A stretch of DNA of 7,228 nucleotides from Thermoflexales bacterium. GTDB taxonomy: Bacteria; Chloroflexota; Anaerolineae; Fen-1058. The notes under the pieces were generated by a model. It saw only the letters and a program-made list of their open reading frames with translations. It did no database searches and had not been told where the DNA came from. Made by a program: the position numbers and the translations under genes. The stretch's first letter is position 1. Every line of letters begins with the position of its first letter. Shown piece by piece: positions 1 to 5,341 of the stretch. The stretch covers positions 1 to 7,228 of the forward strand of contig JAUQXD010000038.1 of the NCBI GenBank assembly GCA_030834835.1, given 5' to 3'.

Positions 1-711
1 GACGCGCACCCCACGGGTGACCGCTTGCTGCGCGGCGTCGATCGGATCGGGTCCGGCGTTGCTCACACCATCGGTCAACAGCACGATGATGTCCGGCACA
101 TACGCACCGCGCGGCACGGGCGTGGGTTCGGCTTCGGTTGAATACTCATTGGTGCTGGCCGCGACGTTCGGATCGACTTCAGCAATCGCGTCGATGCCTT
201 TGAGCAGGCCGCTGCCGATCGCCGTGCGGCGACCGGTTTGCAGGCTCTCGATAGCGGTTTGCAGAGCTTCGGGATCGGACGTGGGCGGCTGGATGATGGC
301 CGCGAAACCGGAGAAGGCCACCAGGCCGATTTGCGTGTTGCCGCCCTGCCGTTCGATGAAGGACAGCATCGCGGCTTCGGCGGCCTGCAAGCGCGAAGGT
401 TCAATATCGGTCTGGCACATGCTGCCGGACACATCCAGCACCAGCACGATGGTGGTCTGATTGCTGGGCACACTGATGATGGAGACGGGGCGGCTGACGG
501 CAAACACCAGGCTGATCAAAGCGAGCGCGAACAGGGCAAAGGGCACGTGCCGCCGCCAACTCGATCGTTTGGGCAAGGCGTCGCGCACCAGCGACAGGCT
601 GGAGTAGCGCACGACCAGTCGCCGCCGACGTCGCAGCACCCACACATAAGCCGCGATCAGCACAGGCACTAAGCCTAATAAGATTAGCGATCCGGGCCAG
701 AGCACATCCAT
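1..711 (-). CDS. Membrane-anchored VWA-domain protein (BatB-like), 3' end off the window
   Basis: The first 237 codons of a gene that continues past the left edge without a stop. Two N-terminal membrane segments (about residues 7-25 and 56-73) flank a basic stretch (LRRRRR) and lead into a von Willebrand A domain. Its metal-ion-dependent adhesion site (MIDAS) is complete: DVSGS at residues 93-97, T163 in RRTAIG, and D214 in LLTDG. Ahead of D214 lies a roughly 30-residue insert with the short proline-rich tract EPTPVPRG, placed like the PT-rich insert of the upstream VWA gene. The two genes are clear paralogues, sharing the LLTDG..N and GPDP/PPDP..AAQ.A..RGVR runs. The ATG at 711 is chosen because GGAGGT lies 5 bases upstream. 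Members usually end in a C-terminal membrane helix, which would lie off the window. Inferred role: periplasmic or extracytoplasmic MIDAS protein remodelled by the MoxR ATPase of the same operon. The family is clear; the Bat name is by analogy. Confidence 0.9.
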   Translation of the reverse strand, partial: MDVLWPGSLILLGLVPVLIAAYVWVLRRRRRLVVRYSSLSLVRDALPKRSSWRRHVPFALFALALISLVFAVSRPVSIISVPSNQTTIVLVLDVSGSMCQTDIEPSRLQAAEAAMLSFIERQGGNTQIGLVAFSGFAAIIQPPTSDPEALQTAIESLQTGRRTAIGSGLLKGIDAIAEVDPNVAASTNEYSTEAEPTPVPRGAYVPDIIVLLTDGVSNAGPDPIDAAQQAVTRGVRV

Positions 712-716
712 TGGCT

Positions 717-722
717 ACCTCC
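717..722 (-). promoter_or_regulatory. Ribosome binding site of the second VWA gene
   Basis: On the minus strand GGAGGT is followed by 5 bases (AGCCA) and then the ATG at 711. It fixes the start of the left-most gene. That matters because the gene has no stop in the window and would be missed by a closed-ORF search. Confidence 0.75.
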
Positions 723-757
723 GATCTGCCTGACTGCCCAATAACTGATCAATCGTC

Positions 758-828
758 ATGCCCGAACGTTTCTGTCGGGCATCCATGCAGATCGACCCTC
801 TGGATTCCCGCCAGAAGCGCGCGGGAAT
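758..828. repeat. Two palindromic hairpin units between the VWA genes
   Basis: The 132-base gap between the two VWA genes holds two perfect 8-bp hairpins, each with a 9-base loop. The first is ATGCCCGA (758-765) with TCGGGCAT (775-782). The second is ATTCCCGC (804-811) with GCGGGAAT (821-828). The second pair, followed by GACG, resembles the ATTCCCGC...GCGGGAATGACG palindromes dispersed in many bacterial genomes. Neither is followed by a T run in the direction of transcription, so they look like REP-type repeats that could stabilise mRNA or attenuate transcription, not terminators. Confidence 0.6.
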
Positions 829-843
829 GACGTGTCGCAAAAA

Positions 844-1851
844 TCACGGCAAACGACTGAACCACAGCAACGACAACGCGCCGCCGATCAACAAGAGCAA
901 GACGCTCACGCCCGCCAACAGCGCGGTGATTTCGGTCTGTTCCGGCTTGACCACGAGTTGCGAACCGACTTGATCGTACACGGTCTTCAGTTCGTCTTCG
1001 TTCTCAGCGTGATAGTATGTGCCATCCGTCAACTGCGCGATGTTCTGCAACGTTTCCTCATCCAGATACGTGCGAACGGTAAAGCCGTTGACCTTCAACA
1101 ACGTGCCCCCGACGCTGCCAATTCCGATGGGATAGATGCGCACCCCGCGATCGATCGCCAGCTGGGCTGCCTCCAGCGGATCGGGCGGCGCGGTATTTTC
1201 GCCGTCAGTCAGCAGCACGATCGCGCCGGAGGTGTACGTGCCTCTGGGCAACGGCGTAGGTGTCGGTGTGGGCGTGAGTTGCAAGTTGCTGTAGATTTCG
1301 TCGGCGACGGGTTCGTTCCTGATCGACAACGCATTGAGCGCCGTCAGGATGCCGTTGCCCAGCGACGTGCCGCGTGTCGGGGCCAGCCGATCGAGCGCGG
1401 CAAGGATGGCGCCTTGATCGTTCGTGGGCGGCTGCACGCTGAAGCCGCTTTCGCTGAAGGCCACGACGCCAATCATGACGCTGCGCGGTTGATTGGCGAC
1501 GAAGTCGCGGGCCGCAACTTTGGCCGCTTCCATGCGAGTGGGCTGCAAGTCATCGGCGGCCATGCTGCCGGACACATCGAAGGCGAGGATGACCGTTCCT
1601 TCGACGCGCGGCAGGCTGAGTTCGGTTTGCGGTCGCGCCACGGCGATGATGAGCGTGGTGAGCGCCAGCAAAAAGAGCAGCGGCGGCAGGTGACGCCGAC
1701 GGCCCAGCCCGCGCCCGCCGGATTGCGTCAATCCGAAGTTGCCGTAGGCAGCAAGCAGGCGCTGTCGCCGCCGCTGTTGTCGCGAGTACAACACGACGAA
1801 GAGCGGAATCAAGAGCAACAGCAGCAGCATGGTCGGCCAGATGAAGGACAT
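844..1851 (-). CDS. Membrane-anchored VWA-domain protein (BatA-like)
   Basis: A complete 335-residue protein with the BatA layout: two N-terminal membrane helices (about 7-22 and 57-72) around a basic loop (RQQRRRQR), an extracytoplasmic VWA domain (about 86-295) and a C-terminal membrane helix (about 308-330). The MIDAS residues are all present: DVSGS at 92-96, T162 in RGTSLG and D216 in LLTDGEN. Between T162 and D216 sits an unusual proline-threonine tract (TPTPTPTPLP, from residue 194), probably an exposed flexible loop. In Bat-type operons such proteins are membrane partners of MoxR ATPases; their biochemical role is poorly defined. No convincing Shine-Dalgarno precedes the ATG at 1851. 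ATG at codon 8 is possible but would shorten the first helix. Upstream, a 252-base repeat-filled gap separates it from the DUF58 gene, so separate control cannot be excluded. Confidence 0.93.
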   Translation of the reverse strand: MSFIWPTMLLLLLLIPLFVVLYSRQQRRRQRLLAAYGNFGLTQSGGRGLGRRRHLPPLLFLLALTTLIIAVARPQTELSLPRVEGTVILAFDVSGSMAADDLQPTRMEAAKVAARDFVANQPRSVMIGVVAFSESGFSVQPPTNDQGAILAALDRLAPTRGTSLGNGILTALNALSIRNEPVADEIYSNLQLTPTPTPTPLPRGTYTSGAIVLLTDGENTAPPDPLEAAQLAIDRGVRIYPIGIGSVGGTLLKVNGFTVRTYLDEETLQNIAQLTDGTYYHAENEDELKTVYDQVGSQLVVKPEQTEITALLAGVSVLLLLIGGALSLLWFSRLP

Positions 1852-1900
1852 AGTGATTGTGGATGGTTGATTTTAGATTGCTGATTGATTGTTCGTGCTG

Positions 1901-1998
1901 GCGAATAGAATTCGCAGCAACCGTTACACAAAGTCGGCCTTCGCCGACTGAGCCGACGCAGGTCGGCTTTGTGTTGGTGTAGGCGCGATTTCAATCGC
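1901..1998. repeat. Cloverleaf-like palindromic repeat
   Basis: Four perfect stems are packed into 98 bases. GCGAAT/ATTCGC occupies 1901-1906 and 1910-1915. An outer clamp ACACAA/TTGTGT (1926-1931 and 1969-1974) encloses two 7-bp hairpins with 4-base loops: AGTCGGC/GCCGACT (1932-1938, 1943-1949) and AGCCGAC/GTCGGCT (1951-1957, 1962-1968). GCGAT/ATCGC lies at 1985-1989 and 1994-1998. Inside the clamp only G1950 is unpaired, giving a three-way junction. I recall similar units (AAAGTCGGC...CTTTGTGT followed by a GCGATTTCAATCGC-type arm) as dispersed intergenic repeats in Chloroflexota and some cyanobacteria. No coding potential. It lies between the DUF58 and VWA genes and would be transcribed with them. 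Confidence 0.75.
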
Positions 1999-2018
1999 CG
2001 GCCACTGCCCGATGAACC

Positions 2019-2099
2019 GCGTCCTTCGACTGCGCGGCGGGCGTTCTTCGACTTCACTTCATTCCGCTCAGAATGCGCCCGCCGCTCCGCTCAGGACGC
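2019..2099. repeat. Nested palindromic repeat, copy A
   Basis: The ends GCGTCCT (2019-2025) and AGGACGC (2093-2099) pair perfectly. Inside them a 10-bp GC stem pairs GCGGCGGGCG (2034-2043) with CGCCCGCCGC (2076-2085), and TTCT (2044-2047) can pair with AGAA (2070-2073). Each arm carries a near-duplicate sub-motif (CTTCGACT..C on the left, CCGCTCAG on the right), as if one unit were inserted in another. The left arm 2022-2038 is identical over 17 bases to 5079-5095, and the right arm 2081-2096 is identical over 16 bases to 5103-5118, so this is a dispersed family. It ends 5 bases before the stop codon of the DUF58 gene. Confidence 0.75.
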
Positions 2100-2103
2100 T
2101 TGT

Positions 2104-3060
2104 CTACCGTCTCCGCTGTTTCCTCAACGCCGCAAAGCGGACGATGGCGCGGACGAGGTCGTCATCGGTGGACAAGGACAACAAATCAACGCCCGCGTGT
2201 TTGGCGGCGGCAATCACGGCGGCTTCACGTTGTCGGGCTGCGTCGGCAAATCGGGTGCGGAATTTCCGGTCGTGCGTGTCGACGTACAACTGCTCCCCCG
2301 TCTCCGCATCTTCCATCATGATCGGTCCGATGTCGGGTAGATCGATCTCGCGTGGATCGGTCAGCCGCACGGCCAGCACCTCGTGCCGCTGATTGAGCAG
2401 GCTCAAGGGCCGCTCCCAGCCGGGCGCGCTGATGAAGTCCGAGATGATGAAGATCAGCGAGCGCTGTTTGATGGCATTCAAGCCGCCGTTCAGCAACGGT
2501 GAAAGATCGGTGAAAGGCGCGTGCGTCAAACGCGGCTGCCGCAGCAAGTCATTGATGATGCGCAACACTTGAATGCGCCCGCCGCGCGCGGGAATCGTGC
2601 GTTCGATGCGGGGCGTTCCGCCTGCGTAAAACATCGCGCCCACGCGATTGCCGTGCCGCGTCAGGATGCGGGCCAGTGTCGTGACAAAATCGATCAGCAC
2701 CGTGCGCTTGACGCTGTGCACCGTGCCAAAGTCGATCGACGGGCTGAGGTCCAGCAAGAACCACGCGGTGACCTCGCGGTCTTCGACGTACTGCCGCACG
2801 TAGGGCGTGTTCATGCGCGCGGTGACGTTCCAATCGATGTAGCGAATATCGTCTTCGGGTTGATATTCGCGCAGATCGGCAAAGTCCACGCCGTAGCCAT
2901 AAAACAGGCTGCGATAGTCGCCTTGCAGCAGGCCATCCAACCGGCGGATGACTTGCCAATCGAGCCGCTGCAAGATCCGATCGGGCGCGGCAGAACCTAT
3001 CGGCGGCGCATCAGGATGCGCCGCGTCAGGCCGCAACACGGACGTTGAGTCGTTGATCAC
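2104..3060 (-). CDS. DUF58 domain protein, MoxR partner
   Basis: A 318-residue soluble protein without a membrane segment. The DUF58 core is evident: the opening helix (about 28-48), then DLREYQPEDD followed by IDWNVTAR (about 62-82), which is the family signature. A divergent VWA-like fold follows, with D104-x-S106-x-S108 in LLDLSPS and IISDF at 205-209. DUF58 proteins are routinely encoded next to MoxR ATPases and are thought to be cytoplasmic MIDAS-type partners; the mechanism is not established. The GTG start at 3060 lies within the end of the MoxR gene, overlapping it by 35 bases, with GGTGG about 9 bases upstream, so translation is probably coupled. GTG at codon 8 (3039) is an alternative and would not affect the domain. 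The last residues (RKQRRR) are basic. The first ~25 residues are Pro/Ala-rich and probably disordered. Confidence 0.93.
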   Translation of the reverse strand: MINDSTSVLRPDAAHPDAPPIGSAAPDRILQRLDWQVIRRLDGLLQGDYRSLFYGYGVDFADLREYQPEDDIRYIDWNVTARMNTPYVRQYVEDREVTAWFLLDLSPSIDFGTVHSVKRTVLIDFVTTLARILTRHGNRVGAMFYAGGTPRIERTIPARGGRIQVLRIINDLLRQPRLTHAPFTDLSPLLNGGLNAIKQRSLIFIISDFISAPGWERPLSLLNQRHEVLAVRLTDPREIDLPDIGPIMMEDAETGEQLYVDTHDRKFRTRFADAARQREAAVIAAAKHAGVDLLSLSTDDDLVRAIVRFAALRKQRRR

Positions 3061-4045
3061 GTAACGGCACCACCGGGATCGGAATGCGATCGAGAATTTT
3101 CTTCAGCACGTCATCGGCGCTGACGTTATCGGACAGCGCTTCATACGACAGCACCAATCGATGGCGGATCACATCGAAGGCCATGTCCAACACGTCTTGC
3201 GGCAGGGCGTAATCGCGGCCGCGCACAAAGGCCAAAGCGCGCGCGGTGAGAATGAGATTGATCGAGGCGCGCGGACTGGCCCCAAAGGTGATGTAGTGTT
3301 GCAGGTCTTTCAGGCCAAATTCGTGCGGCTTGCGCGTGGCCGTGACCATGCGCACCGCGTATTCGATGAGGGCTTGATCGGCGTACACTTGATCGACCTG
3401 TTTCTGCAGGGCTAAGAGTTGATCGGTGGTGATGACGGTCTGCACGGCTTGCAGCGCGCTGGTCATGCGCTCGACGATGACAAATTCTTCGGTGGTCGTG
3501 GGATAGCCCACCAGCACCTTGAGCATGAAGCGATCGACCTGCGCTTCCGGCAAAGGATACGTGCCTTCGGTCTCGATGGGGTTCTGCGTGGCGAGCACGA
3601 GAAACGGATTGGGTACTTTGTACGTCTCACGCCCGATCGTGACCTGCCGCTCCTGCATCACTTCCAGCAGCGCGCTCTGCACTTTGGCGGGCGCGCGATT
3701 GATCTCGTCGGCCAGCAGCAGGTTGGTGAAGACCGGGCCGAGCGAGGTGTTGAATTCGCCGGTTTTCTGGTTGTAAATGCGCGTGCCGATGAGGTCGGCG
3801 GGAACCAGATCGGGCGTGAATTGGATGCGCTTGAATTCGCCGCCGATGGATTCGGCCAGCGTCTTGATGGCCATCGTCTGGGCGAGGCCGGGCACGCCTT
3901 CGACGAGGATGTGGCCGCGCGCCAGCAGCGCGACGATGAGGCGCTCCAGCAAATGGTCTTGCCCCACGATGATTTTCTTGACTTCGTATAGGACGCGTTC
4001 CATCGGCGGGGAGTTGGGGGTTAAGTCATATTGTCCGTTGGGCAT
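3026..4045 (-). CDS. MoxR-family AAA+ ATPase with a substituted Walker A lysine
   Basis: A 339-residue protein of normal length for a MoxR ATPase, chaperone-like enzymes that act on VWA/MIDAS partners. Motifs in order are the Walker A region GVPGLAQT (50-57), Walker B LLLADEIN (109-116), sensor 1 ATQNP (152-156), the arginine-finger segment QVDRFM (169-174) and sensor 2 GASPRAS (255-261). The C-terminal lid domain covers about 230-325. The odd point is position 56. MoxR proteins almost always have GVPGLAKT or GVPGLGKT, but here the codon is CAG (Gln), one base from AAG (Lys). All other ATPase residues look intact. The ATG at 4045 has AGGAGA 5 bases upstream. Downstream the gene overlaps the DUF58 gene; upstream, 97 bases holding a hairpin repeat separate it from the protease. 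Family assignment is certain; ATPase competence is open. Confidence 0.95.
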   Translation of the reverse strand: MPNGQYDLTPNSPPMERVLYEVKKIIVGQDHLLERLIVALLARGHILVEGVPGLAQTMAIKTLAESIGGEFKRIQFTPDLVPADLIGTRIYNQKTGEFNTSLGPVFTNLLLADEINRAPAKVQSALLEVMQERQVTIGRETYKVPNPFLVLATQNPIETEGTYPLPEAQVDRFMLKVLVGYPTTTEEFVIVERMTSALQAVQTVITTDQLLALQKQVDQVYADQALIEYAVRMVTATRKPHEFGLKDLQHYITFGASPRASINLILTARALAFVRGRDYALPQDVLDMAFDVIRHRLVLSYEALSDNVSADDVLKKILDRIPIPVVPLRDQRLNVRVAA

Positions 4046-4106
4046 GATGATCTCCTGTTGTTACTCGCTCACAGCACCGTCCCCGGCGCGGATTCGTCTG
4101 CAGATA

Positions 4107-4176
4107 CGCCGCCGAGGACGGCGGCTAGAGCGTCGATGACTCTCAATACGGCGGGGAACCGCCTGCGCCGCCGAGG
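4107..4176. repeat. GC-rich repeat spanning the protease stop codon
   Basis: An 11-base direct repeat, CGCCGCCGAGG, occurs at 4107-4117 and 4166-4176. ACGGCGG occurs at 4118-4124 and 4148-4154. Two perfect hairpins are present: GCCGCC/GGCGGC (4108-4113, 4120-4125, loop GAGGAC) and GGCGG/CCGCC (4150-4154, 4159-4163, loop GGAA). The second copy encodes the last residues of the serine protease. The first lies in the gap before the MoxR gene and may act as a processing or stability element between the two cistrons; that role is inference. Confidence 0.55.
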
Positions 4177-5000
4177 GCGCTGTCGATGGGCACGGCAAAG
4201 CCGATGCCGACAAAGAATTCACCGTCGGTGGGATTGACGATCCCTTCGACGATGCCGATCACTTCACCCGCCCGATTGAGCAGCGGCCCCCCGGAGTTGC
4301 CCGGATTCACCGCGGCGTCAATCTGAATCAAGCCCCGCAGCGTGAGCGTGGAACTGGGTGGATGGAAGGATCGATCGAAAGCAGAAATGACGCCCGCGCT
4401 CATCGAGCCATACAGGCCAAAGGGATTGCCCACGGCGTAGGCTTCATCGCCCACCCGCATCGCGTTGGGATTGCCGAGCACGGCGGGAAAAGTCTGCGTG
4501 GGCGGTTCGCTGGCCTGCAAGACGGCGATGTCGTTCTCTGGCTGCTGCACGGCAATGAGGCCGGTCGTCTCGTAGCCGTCCGCATACGTCAGCGTGATGA
4601 TGTCCGTATTGGTGACGACGTGCAGCGCCGTGAGAATATCGCCGTTGTCGTTGATGACGACGCCGCTGCCCAGGCCGTGCGTAGGTTCGCCGTCGTCGTC
4701 GCGGCCGCTGGTTTCGATCAGGATCAGGGACGGTCGAATGACGCGATAGACCAGATCAGAATAGGCGGGCGGCGGCGTGGCCGAGGCCATGACCTGCGCG
4801 ACGGTCTGTTTGACTTCGGTCGTGGTGAGCGGGCGCTGCGCGGGAAAGAGCGAGTTGTACAGCAGCAGAGCGATCAGCGCGGCCAGCACACCCGAGGCGA
4901 AGGGCACGGCCCGGCGCACGGCGGCGCGCAGTCGTTGGAAACGGCTGCGCCATACGTCACGGCGTGGTGGGGGTGGCTGATCGTTCATTGGTTCATTCAT
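4143..5000 (-). CDS. Membrane-anchored trypsin-like serine protease (HtrA/S1C type, no PDZ)
   Basis: A 285-residue protein: a short cytoplasmic Pro/Arg-rich head, one membrane helix (about residues 35-51) and an extracytoplasmic trypsin-like domain. The full catalytic triad is visible: H127 in LTALHVV, D157 in ENDIAVL and S236 in NPGNSGGPL. LGSGVVIN and YAVGNPFGL are typical of HtrA-like (S1C) proteases. Most HtrA proteins continue into a PDZ domain. This one stops soon after GFAVPIDSAL with a Gly/Pro-rich tail encoded by a palindromic repeat, so PDZ and probably the last helix of the protease domain are missing. Possible starts are GTG 5003, ATG 5000 and ATG 4988; none has a good Shine-Dalgarno, and ATG 5000 is chosen. 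As first gene of the block it may degrade or process envelope proteins in concert with the MoxR/VWA system; this link is inferred from position alone. Confidence 0.9.
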   Translation of the reverse strand: MNEPMNDQPPPPRRDVWRSRFQRLRAAVRRAVPFASGVLAALIALLLYNSLFPAQRPLTTTEVKQTVAQVMASATPPPAYSDLVYRVIRPSLILIETSGRDDDGEPTHGLGSGVVINDNGDILTALHVVTNTDIITLTYADGYETTGLIAVQQPENDIAVLQASEPPTQTFPAVLGNPNAMRVGDEAYAVGNPFGLYGSMSAGVISAFDRSFHPPSSTLTLRGLIQIDAAVNPGNSGGPLLNRAGEVIGIVEGIVNPTDGEFFVGIGFAVPIDSALGGAGGSPPY

Positions 5001-5010
5001 CACATGCGTA

Positions 5011-5132
5011 CGTCATTGCGAGGAGGCCATAGGACGACGAAACAATCTTGTGTCGGTTGGGACTGAGATTGCTTCGCATCCTTCGACTGCGCGGCAAAAA
5101 GCGCCGCTCCGCTCAGGATGCTCGCAATGACG
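5011..5132. repeat. Inverted-repeat-bounded element containing copy B of the nested repeat
   Basis: The ends CGTCATTGCGAG (5011-5022) and CTCGCAATGACG (5121-5132) are a perfect 12-bp inverted repeat. Inside, GAAACAATCT (5039-5048) pairs with AGATTGCTTC (5066-5075) at 9 of 10 positions, and GCATCCT (5076-5082) pairs with AGGATGC (5115-5121) around GCGGC/GCCGC (5091-5095, 5103-5107) with an A-rich loop. CGTCATTGCGAGGAG...GCAATGACG repeats are, from memory, widespread intergenic elements. It encodes nothing and resembles a MITE or compound REP element. It ends 11 bases upstream of the protease start, so it forms most of that gene's 5' leader. Confidence 0.75.
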
Positions 5133-5341
5133 ATTAACATTAATTCATCTTACGCAGGCAACAACCAAACGGATTGCTACACGAAATCAAGGCGGCTAAC
5201 CTTGACGGGAGATACCGGTGATTATAGTGTAGTTTTACCTGATAAAGATGAAAATCGCATGAGGGTTGGAGCAGGCCGAACAGATCGCCAGGGATTGGGC
5301 AGGATAGTCGTTATTTTCAAACATTCCAGCCGGGCAAGGAC
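5133..5341. other. Unique spacer between the metal-handling unit and the protease block
   Basis: With the adjoining repeat this makes a gene-free stretch of about 340 bases. It holds a -10 box facing the protease block (5221-5226) and a small hairpin TCAAGG/CCTTGA (5187-5192, 5200-5205) that would lie early in the transcript. A plus-strand frame crosses the area, but it begins inside a repeat, runs antisense into the FIMAH gene and has no recognisable domain, so no gene is called. Base composition is more AT-rich than in the neighbouring genes, as expected of a promoter region. Confidence 0.5.
5221..5226 (-). promoter_or_regulatory. Candidate -10 box for the protease-MoxR-DUF58-VWA block
   Basis: On the minus strand a perfect TATAAT lies at 5226-5221, preceded by an AT-leaning stretch. 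No clear TTGACA is found at the proper distance, so it is a weak or activator-dependent candidate for a sigma-70-type promoter. Transcription would start near 5214 and leave a leader of about 210 bases that contains the 122-base palindromic element. Confidence 0.35.

Noticed and set aside
832..1884. Long plus-strand open frames opposite the VWA, DUF58, MoxR and ATPase genes.
   Set aside because: They are GC-rich mirror frames with Arg/Gln/His-rich low-information translations; the minus-strand proteins carry complete family motifs.
1852..1900. Short GATTG/TGATT runs upstream of the first VWA gene, considered as a promoter or direct-repeat operator.
   Set aside because: The units are irregular and no -35/-10 pair with proper spacing is seen; probably AT-rich low-complexity spacer.
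4060..4165. A frameshift restoring a longer protease C-terminus (another frame gives AVPRRIES, loosely like the terminal helix of HtrA domains).
   Set aside because: That frame continues as an arginine-rich run across the repeat with no PDZ features, so the similarity is probably chance.
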